From assembly GCA_964496075.1 (NCBI GenBank), contig CAZBXB010000032.1:1-8432 (forward strand): a stretch of 8,432 nt of DNA, in the 5' to 3' direction. The notes under the pieces were generated by a model. The model worked only from the letters and a program-made list of their open reading frames with translations. It made no database searches and was not told the origin of the DNA. The position numbers and the translations under genes are program-made. Below are positions 1 through 6,515 of this stretch, one piece after another. The first letter of the stretch is position 1. Every line of letters starts with the position of its first letter. This DNA is from UBA1372 sp964496075 (GTDB lineage: Bacteria; Patescibacteriota; Microgenomatia; UBA12405).

Positions 1-1
1 T

Positions 2-1807
2 ATTGTAGGTCCTATTGATCTTATTGACTAGACTGATTTTGTTCCACGAGAGATTGTTGGTACTTCTGCTTCACTTATTCCTTTTGTTGATCCTGATGAT
101 GCTACCAGTGCTCTTATGGGCTCTCACATGCAATGTCAAGCCGTACCTTTGGTAAAAACAGAAAGTCCCATTGTTGGTACTGGCATGGAGCCTTCAGTTG
201 CTACTGCCATGCATCGAACCACCTTAGCCAATCACGCTGGTCAAGTCACTTATTCTGACGCTGCCCAAGTTGTTGTCAAGTTGGATAAAAAAGCATATCC
301 TGGTACAACTACAGAGTTTTCTGGTCTAGTTAGTGATGATGGTATAACCGAAACCTATAAACAATTCCATTTCAATCGAACCAGTCCTTATGGTACCTGT
401 TTTAATCAAAATGTGGTTGTTAATGTTGGCGATAAAGTCAAAGCTGGCGATCTTCTTATAGATGGTCCATCTACTGATAATGGAGATCTTGCTATTGGTA
501 GAAACATTTTAGTTGCCTACACATCAATTGATGGCTTAACCTACGAAGACTCTCTTGTTATTTCAGACAGACTAGTTAGTCAAGATATCCTAACTTCAAT
601 CCAAATTTACGAATATGAAGCTAAATTAGTTGATACCAAACTAGGCCCGGAAGAGCTTACCAGAGATATTCCAAATGTTTCAGAAGCTGAATTATCAAAA
701 TTAACTGACGATGGAGTCGTTATGATTGGAGCCTCCGTTGGACCAAATGACATACTTGTTGGCAAAGTCGAACCCCGTGGTGAAAAAGAACTATCAGCTG
801 AAGAAAGACTCTTACGAGCTATCTTTGGAGAAAAAGCCAAAGAAGTTAAGGACACTTCTCTTCGAATTCCCAATGGTGAAGGTGGAGTTGTTATCAAAAT
901 CAACATCCTTGACCGAGACGAAGGCGATGAGCTTGATCCGGGCGTCAATAAAGTTGTTAAAGTTTATGTAGCCCAGCTCCGAAGAATTCAAGAAGGCGAC
1001 AAAATCTCCGGTCGTCATGGAAACAAAGGTGTTATCTGCAAAGTCATGCCTCAATATGACATGCCAAGACTTGAAGATGGTACTCCGGTTGATCTGGTTA
1101 TCTCGCCAATCTCCGTTATTTCCCGTATGAATTTAGGCCAAATTCTAGAAACCGCCCTCGGTTTTGCCGGTAAAAAACTTAATAAAAAATATTTTGTTCC
1201 CGTCTTTGATAAGTATCCGGAAACTATGGTAGTTGACGAGCTTTCCAAAGCCGGTTTACCGGCCGACTTTAAGTCGCAACTATATGATGGTCGAACTGGA
1301 GAGCCTTTTGATCAAAAAACTGTTGTTGGTCAAAGCTATATCATCAAGTTGGTTCATATGGTTGATGATAAAGTCCATGCCAGATCAACCGGTCCTTACT
1401 CTTTAGTTACCCAACAGCCCTTAGGCGGAAAAGCCAGGATGGGTGGTCAAAGACTGGGAGAAATGGAAGTCTGGGCCCTCGAAGCTCACAGAGCTGCCCA
1501 TACTCTTCAGGAAATGTTGACTATTAAATCTGATGATATTGAAGGCAGATCTAAGGCCTTTCAATCAATTATTAAAGGCCTAGAAATTCCGGATCCGGCT
1601 ACCCCGGAATCATTTAAGGTTCTTACTAAGGAATTAGCCGGTCTTGCTATCAATGTTACACCGGTAGGTGGTACCAAGTTTTCTGAAACTGCCGTCCTTG
1701 ATTTATCATCCGATTCGGACGATATAGAAGAAGTAGAAACAGACTCAGATAAAGACCAATCAGAAGTTATAAAAGAAGAAAAACGGAAATTAGATAAAAA
1801 TGATTAA
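2..1807 (+). CDS. rpoB: RNA polymerase subunit beta, C-terminal part (5' truncated by window edge)
   Basis: This is the beta subunit of the core RNA polymerase, which with beta-prime forms the catalytic centre for transcription. Only the C-terminal ~600 residues are present, starting near E. coli residue 643. Seen directly: the ASLIPF and DGPSTD motifs; the YEDS motif with the acidic pair at 545-550; the KISGRHGNKG motif from 1001, with the two lysines (1001-1003, 1025-1027) that match E. coli K1065 and K1073 near the initiating nucleotide; and the GGQRLGEMEVWALEAH and TIKSDD signatures near the end, which contact beta-prime. After the usual end (LGIN-like, here LAIN) there is an added acidic/charged tail of roughly 50 residues. 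An in-frame TAG lies at 29-31; homology continues on both sides, so the ATG at 116 is an internal Met (E. coli M681), not a start. The gene overlaps rpoC by 8 bases. Identity is certain; integrity at the left edge is not. Confidence 0.97.
29..31 (+). other. rpoB: In-frame TAG codon within rpoB
   Basis: The rpoB frame reads ...LID, TAG, TDFVPREIVGTSASLIPF. Aligned without gaps to E. coli RpoB, the TAG falls on Tyr652 of VDYMD, so a single change at the third base (TAC or TAT to TAG) explains it. No frameshift is involved. TAG is used as a normal stop by the gene ending at 7904, which argues against general TAG recoding. A base error near a contig end, or a rare variant, is most likely. Confidence 0.85.
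1800..1807 (+). other. rpoB/rpoC stop-start overlap
   Basis: The rpoC ATG (1800-1802) lies in a different frame inside the last codons of rpoB, whose TAA is at 1805-1807. The bases just upstream are A-rich without an AGGAGG-like site, so rpoC translation probably depends on ribosomes finishing rpoB. The overlap is seen directly; the coupling is inferred. Confidence 0.8.
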
Positions 1808-4800
1808 ATTTAAAACCGTCAGTGATTTTAGTGGACTTAAAGTTCAACTAGCCTCTCCGGAGGAAATTTTATCCTGGTCAAAAGGAGAAGTTACCAAGCC
1901 GGAAACCATCAACTACAGGACATGGAGACCGGAAAAAGATGGTCTTTTTTGTGAAAAAATCTTTGGACCTAGCAAGGACTATGAGTGTTATTGCGGTAAG
2001 TACAAGAAAATTAGATTCAAAGGCGTTGTTTGTGATAAGTGTGGTGTTGAAGTTACCACCAGCAAAGTCAGAAGAGAAAGAATGGGTCATATCGATCTTG
2101 CCAGTCCTGTTCTTCATCTTTGGTTTCTCAAAAATTCCCCCTCCCCCATATCAATCATTCTCGATATTCCCCAAAAAAAGCTTGAAGCAGTCACTTACTT
2201 TAGTAAGTTTTTAGTTACTCAGGTTGACAAGAAGAATCGTAAACAAGCCCAAAAGAATCTTGACGAAGTATTAAAACAAAAAACTGATCAAATTGATAAG
2301 GATACTAAAGATCAAACTGATGACCTTACCAAACTTTTCAACCAAGAAAAGAAAACGCTATCTCAGAAGATCAAAAAGAAAGAACAACAGAGCATAGCTA
2401 TTGATGAAGCCAAGGTTAATCTTAAGCAAGCCGTTCAAAAAGTCAAGAATAGATCCGAATCAGAGAAAGACAAGCTCATAAGTTTAGCTAAATTACTCGA
2501 ATCTACCATTAAAGATATAGACATTTTATCAGTTCTTTCCGACGAGGAATACTATTATTTATCAGAGTTTAACGCCGTCAACTTCTTCAAAGTTTCTATG
2601 GGTGCTGAAGCTGTCCTAGAAGTTTTGGAAAAAATGGATCTAAAAACCACCGTCAGAAATCTTAAAAGGGAAATTAGAAGTACTAACAGTAAAACCAAGA
2701 AAAATAAAATCCTTCAAAAAATCAGAATCTTAAAGGGCATGCTCGAAAGCAATACCAATCCGGCTTGGATGGTGTTAAACAGAATCCCTGTCATACCACC
2801 GGATTTAAGACCCATGGTTCAACTTACAGGTGGTAGGTTTGCCACTTCAGATCTAAATGACTTATATAGAAGATTAATTAACAGAAACAACCGCCTTAAA
2901 AAGCTTTTACGTCTTGGTGCTCCGGAAATTATCTTAAGAAATGAAAAAAGGATGCTTCAAGAGTCAGTCGATGCTCTGATTGATTCTCAAAAAGCTGCTC
3001 GAAAGAGAAGAAGACAAACTAAAAGAGTACCTCGATCACTGTCTGATTTACTAAGAGGTAAAAAAGGTAGATTTAGAAGAAATCTTCTTGGTAAGAGAGT
3101 TGATTATTCAGGTCGGTCAGTCATCGTTGTCGGTCCTGAACTAAAATTAGACCAGGTCGGACTACCAAAAGAAATGGCTATCGAAATGTATAAGCCCTTT
3201 ATTTTGCGCGAGCTTATTAGTAATGGCCAAGCCCCCAATATCAGAAGTGCCAAAAATCTTATTGATAGACGCTCCGAAGAGGTCTACGATATTCTTGACA
3301 AAGTTACCAAAGATAGTTATGTACTACTTAACCGAGCTCCAACTTTACACAAACTATCAATTCAAGCTTTTAAACCCATATTAACAGATAGTTTAGCTAT
3401 CAAGCTCCATCCCTGTGTTTGTTCTGGTTTTAACGCCGATTTTGATGGAGACCAAATGGGTGTCCATTTGCCTCTTTCCAAAAAAGCCCAAATGGAAGCC
3501 AAGAAACTCATGCTAAGTAGTCGAAATCTATTAAAACCATCTGACAGTAGCCCCGTCACTGTTCCCAGTCATGAAATGGCAGTTGGTTGTTATTATATTA
3601 CTTCGATTAGTAGCTCAGACACTCATAAAGAAAGTCAAAAAGACTTAAAAGATGTCATTGTCTTTAGTAATAAACATGAATTAGAGCTAGCCTACCAAAA
3701 TGGCAATGTGGCTCTTCGACAATTAGTCGGTCTTAGAATGCCGGATGGAAACATTATTAAAACCAGTCATGGTCGAATATTATTTAACAATATTTTACCT
3801 TCCGATTTTGACTATATTAACGAAGCCATCTCCGGAAAAACCCACCTAAAACAAATTATTATCAAGTCCTTAAAAACTTCTGGTAGAAGAAGGACGGTTA
3901 GGCTTATCGATGATTTTAAACAAATCGGTTTCTGGGGCTTTAGTTTATCTGGCTTAACTCTTTCAACCGTTGATTGTGGCTACTTGCCCGGCAAGGAAAA
4001 ACTTATAGTTGAAGCCGAAAAGAAGGTCGCCGACATTAACAACAATTTTAAAATGGGTCTTATCACCCAGTCCGAAAGAGACAGATTATCACAGGGAATT
4101 TGGATGGAAGTAACCGAACATATTGCCGAAAATACTTGGGAAACTCTTGATCAAGATTCTCCCATCAAAATCGTCTCCGCTGCCGGTATTAAAAGAGCCA
4201 GTAAAGATCAGATTAAGCAGTTGTCTGGTATGAGAGGGCTTATGGTTGATCCAATGGGCCGAATTGTATCTCTGCCAACTAAGTCTAACTTTAGGGAAGG
4301 TTTGTCAGTCTTTGAATATATTACAGGTGCTAGAGGTACCAGAAAGGGACTAGCTGACACCGCCCTAAAAACTGCCGATGCCGGTTATCTTACTAGAAGA
4401 CTAGTTGACGCTACCCACTCATCTATTGTTAGGGATGCTGATTGTGGCACAACTGATTTTTTGACTGTTAGCAAAAAAGATAAGGACAGAGAAAGATATT
4501 TTGGTAGAAGAATCCTGGGTAGAGTCGTCGTCAAAAACGTCATTGATCCAACCAGCAAAAAAGTTCTGATTAAAAAAGGAGACATTATCGACGACGACAT
4601 GGTCCAAATCATTGAAGACAGCCTTGTCGAATCTGTTAATATTAGATCCCCCCTATATTGTCAATCATTAAACGGTATTTGCCAACATTGTTATGGTTGG
4701 GATTTATCAACCAGACAGCTGGTCGAGCCTGGTACTCCGGTTGGTGTTGTGGCTGCTCAATCAGTCGGTGAGCCTGGTACTCAACTAACTCTTAGAACCA

Positions 4801-5549
4801 AGCATACGGGTGGTGTGGTTGGTATTGACGTTACTCAAGGATTGCCCAGAGTTCAGGAGTTACTTGAAATTCGAACACCAAAACTTCCTTCACCATTGGC
4901 AGAAATTGACGGTAAAGTTCACGTTGCCGAGTCTGATGAGGGATACAAAGTAAAATTAGTTGGTAAAGGCGAAAATGGTCAAGACAAGATTATTAACTAT
5001 CTTTTGCCGTCAAGCGTTATATTAAAAGTTGATGATGGTGATTTAGTTAGTAAAGGAACCTCAATCTGTAGTGGCAATCTAGATGTTGAAGAAATCTTAG
5101 ACATAAAAGGTCTCGATGCCGCCAGAAAATATCTTATTAATAGTGTCCAGGGAGTTTACGAATCTCAAGGTATTTCCATTCATGACAAACATTTTGAAAT
5201 CATCATCAAGGAGATGAGCGATAAGATCAAAATTACCAATCCGGGCGATACCATTTTTTTGTATGGTCAATACGCTACCAGAGCTGTCTTTAATTCAGAA
5301 AACGACAAGGCCAAAAAAGAAGGTGGTCGGGGAGCTAAAGGTAGAAAAGTATTATTGGGTTTAATAAAAACCGCGCTGACCACCGATTCATGGTTATCTT
5401 CAGCTTCTTTCCAGCAAACCACTAATGTATTAACCGAAGCCTCGGTTCTTGGCCGAGTTGATCACTTGATCGGTCTCAAGGAAAATGTTATTATCGGACG
5501 CTTAATCCCAGTTGGAGATCCGCTCAATTTTAATAAGCTTACAAAATAA
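1800..5549 (+). CDS. rpoC: RNA polymerase subunit beta-prime
   Basis: This complete, 1249-residue beta-prime subunit carries the Mg-binding catalytic centre. Seen in order: N-terminal zinc site C63, C65, C78, C81; a Lys/Glu/Gln-rich, probably coiled-coil insertion at about 140-240, like those in actinobacterial RpoC and absent from E. coli; the PPDLRP and NDLYRR region (327-362) and clamp helices; GKRVDYSGRS (431-440); the active-site NADFDGD at 545-551 with Asp547, Asp549 and Asp551; bridge helix at about 837-872; second zinc site C882, C954, C961, C964; trigger loop at about 991-1025 with the conserved His1002; and the C-terminal jaw/clamp ending LKENVIIGRLIPVGD. The large E. coli insertion in the trigger loop is absent. 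Bridge-helix and trigger-loop residues differ from E. coli (see findings). The start is supported by alignment of KFKTVSDF onward to other RpoC; it overlaps the end of rpoB by 8 bases, and its stop shares a base with the rpsL start. Confidence 0.99.
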   Translation: MIKFKTVSDFSGLKVQLASPEEILSWSKGEVTKPETINYRTWRPEKDGLFCEKIFGPSKDYECYCGKYKKIRFKGVVCDKCGVEVTTSKVRRERMGHIDLASPVLHLWFLKNSPSPISIILDIPQKKLEAVTYFSKFLVTQVDKKNRKQAQKNLDEVLKQKTDQIDKDTKDQTDDLTKLFNQEKKTLSQKIKKKEQQSIAIDEAKVNLKQAVQKVKNRSESEKDKLISLAKLLESTIKDIDILSVLSDEEYYYLSEFNAVNFFKVSMGAEAVLEVLEKMDLKTTVRNLKREIRSTNSKTKKNKILQKIRILKGMLESNTNPAWMVLNRIPVIPPDLRPMVQLTGGRFATSDLNDLYRRLINRNNRLKKLLRLGAPEIILRNEKRMLQESVDALIDSQKAARKRRRQTKRVPRSLSDLLRGKKGRFRRNLLGKRVDYSGRSVIVVGPELKLDQVGLPKEMAIEMYKPFILRELISNGQAPNIRSAKNLIDRRSEEVYDILDKVTKDSYVLLNRAPTLHKLSIQAFKPILTDSLAIKLHPCVCSGFNADFDGDQMGVHLPLSKKAQMEAKKLMLSSRNLLKPSDSSPVTVPSHEMAVGCYYITSISSSDTHKESQKDLKDVIVFSNKHELELAYQNGNVALRQLVGLRMPDGNIIKTSHGRILFNNILPSDFDYINEAISGKTHLKQIIIKSLKTSGRRRTVRLIDDFKQIGFWGFSLSGLTLSTVDCGYLPGKEKLIVEAEKKVADINNNFKMGLITQSERDRLSQGIWMEVTEHIAENTWETLDQDSPIKIVSAAGIKRASKDQIKQLSGMRGLMVDPMGRIVSLPTKSNFREGLSVFEYITGARGTRKGLADTALKTADAGYLTRRLVDATHSSIVRDADCGTTDFLTVSKKDKDRERYFGRRILGRVVVKNVIDPTSKKVLIKKGDIIDDDMVQIIEDSLVESVNIRSPLYCQSLNGICQHCYGWDLSTRQLVEPGTPVGVVAAQSVGEPGTQLTLRTKHTGGVVGIDVTQGLPRVQELLEIRTPKLPSPLAEIDGKVHVAESDEGYKVKLVGKGENGQDKIINYLLPSSVILKVDDGDLVSKGTSICSGNLDVEEILDIKGLDAARKYLINSVQGVYESQGISIHDKHFEIIIKEMSDKIKITNPGDTIFLYGQYATRAVFNSENDKAKKEGGRGAKGRKVLLGLIKTALTTDSWLSSASFQQTTNVLTEASVLGRVDHLIGLKENVIIGRLIPVGDPLNFNKLTK

Positions 5550-5551
5550 TG
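5547..5551 (+). other. rpoC/rpsL TAATG stop-start overlap
   Basis: The rpoC TAA (5547-5549) and the rpsL ATG (5549-5551) share one A. The preceding ~20 bases are AT-rich with no AGGAGG-like element. This arrangement is typical of termination-reinitiation coupling, and it places the ribosomal protein genes in the same transcript as RNA polymerase. Confidence 0.8.
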
Positions 5552-6004
5552 CCTACATTCAATCAATTAATTAGAAAAGGTAGAAAAGTAAAGAGTAAAA
5601 AGGTCAAAACCAAAGCTCTTAGAAACAACTTTAATAGTATCAAAAATACTATTGTTAAAACTTCTAATCCTCAAAAAAAGGGAGTGGTTACTGTTGTCAA
5701 AACCATGACACCCAAAAAACCACACTCTGCCTTAAGAAAAGTTGCCAGAGTTAAACTATCAAATCGTACTGCCGTTACCGCCTATATTCCCGGCGTTGGT
5801 CACAATATTACCGAGCATGCCATAGTGGCCATCAAAGGTGGTCGAGTCAGAGACTTACCGGGTATAAGATATCGATTGATCAGAGGTTGGTACGATGCTT
5901 CTGGTGTTGCCGGCAGGAAACAATCAAGAAGTAAATATGGCGTTAAAAGATCGGCTATCGGCAGTAGTCAAAAAACTGAGGCTGTCGCTCCTACTACAGA
6001 ATAA
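5549..6004 (+). CDS. rpsL: 30S ribosomal protein uS12
   Basis: S12 sits at the decoding centre of the small ribosomal subunit and controls translation accuracy. The 151-residue protein starts MPTFNQLIRKG and shows the hallmark TPKKP loop (K56, K57), SALRKVARVKL, IPGVGHN, GGRVRDLPGIRY (98-108) and the terminal RSKYGVKR. It has the longer N-terminal segment seen in Gram-positive S12 (about 13 residues more than E. coli between the first helix and the PQK motif) and a short extra C-terminal tail of about 15 residues. Two sites differ from the E. coli type: His59 replaces Asn in PKKPNSA, and Arg101 replaces the Lys known as K87 (mature numbering). Asp102, the residue methylthiolated in E. coli, is kept. 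The start codon overlaps the rpoC stop as TAATG, and no ribosome binding site is visible, so coupling to rpoC is likely. Confidence 0.99.
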   Translation: MPTFNQLIRKGRKVKSKKVKTKALRNNFNSIKNTIVKTSNPQKKGVVTVVKTMTPKKPHSALRKVARVKLSNRTAVTAYIPGVGHNITEHAIVAIKGGRVRDLPGIRYRLIRGWYDASGVAGRKQSRSKYGVKRSAIGSSQKTEAVAPTTE

Positions 6005-6006
6005 TT

Positions 6007-6489
6007 ATGCCCAGAAAAAAAAGAGTTACAAAAAGAATAATTGCCCCCGATTACATATACAATAGCCTTGTTGTCAGCAAACTCATCAATTATTGTATGT
6101 TGGATGGCAAAAAGGAAGTCGCCAGAAACCAAGTCTATCAAGCCCTAGAACACATAAAGTTAACCAAAAAGATAAAAAATCCGGTCGATTACTTGGAAGA
6201 ATCCCTGGACAAAATCAAGCCAAAAGTAGAAGTCAGACCCAGAAGAATTGGAGGTGCTGTTTATCAAGTTCCTGCCCCGGTTAGAGGCCATCGTCAACTT
6301 TCATTAGCTATTAGGTGGCTAGTTAGCGCTTCCAGAAAAAGACCAAACAAGCTGTATCACAATTTTTACGAAAAGTTAGTAGCCGAGCTGGAAGATGCTC
6401 AAAAAGATCAGGGTGAAGCTTTCAAAAAGCGACAGGATTCAGAAAAAATGGCCGAAGCCAATAAAGCCTTCTCACACTTGCGCTGGTAA
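6007..6489 (+). CDS. rpsG: 30S ribosomal protein uS7
   Basis: S7 is a primary 16S rRNA-binding protein that nucleates assembly of the 30S head and lies near the E site. The 160-residue product is full length. Recognisable segments are the basic N-terminus MPRKKRV, the MLDGKK motif (32-37), PKVEVRPRRIGGAVYQVP (72-89), the LAIRWLV helix, the SRKRP turn and the C-terminal MAEANKAFSHLRW, which matches the family's MAEANKAFAHYRW ending. It starts only 2 bases after rpsL stops and has no clear Shine-Dalgarno, so it is probably translated from the same ribosome stream. In most bacteria fusA and tuf follow rpsG; here a membrane-protein gene follows after 26 bases. Confidence 0.99.
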   Translation: MPRKKRVTKRIIAPDYIYNSLVVSKLINYCMLDGKKEVARNQVYQALEHIKLTKKIKNPVDYLEESLDKIKPKVEVRPRRIGGAVYQVPAPVRGHRQLSLAIRWLVSASRKRPNKLYHNFYEKLVAELEDAQKDQGEAFKKRQDSEKMAEANKAFSHLRW

Positions 6490-6515
6490 GCCTTTTGATT
6501 CATACTACTTTATAT

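Noticed and set aside
607..1248. Open frames on the minus strand and other frames inside rpoB and rpoC
   Set aside because: They overlap well-conserved genes, show no recognisable family features and are shadows of the real coding frame.
116..1807. rpoB starting at the ATG at 116
   Set aside because: Family-like sequence continues in the same frame upstream to position 2 (VPREIVGTSASLIPF), and the ATG corresponds to an internal Met of E. coli RpoB.
2132..2150. C-rich run in rpoC (TCCCCCTCCCCC) as a frameshift or assembly error
   Set aside because: The RpoC frame continues with correct homology on both sides; only local residues differ (SPSPI in place of LPSRI).
4725..4781. Direct repeat GAGCCTGGTACT (4725-4736 and 4770-4781)
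   Set aside because: It encodes the two conserved EPGT motifs of RpoC before the trigger loop, so it reflects protein conservation rather than a DNA element.
6478..6515. Possible internal promoter (TTGCGC, 17 bases, CATACT) just before the PilM-like gene
   Set aside because: Both hexamers match the consensus poorly, and the first lies inside rpsG. In AT-rich DNA such a match is expected by chance; transcription from the operon is simpler.
6495..6515. TTG at 6495 as the start of the PilM-like gene
   Set aside because: The ATG at 6516 gives the family-like MSLFKKP opening, and the seven extra residues show no similarity or ribosome binding site.
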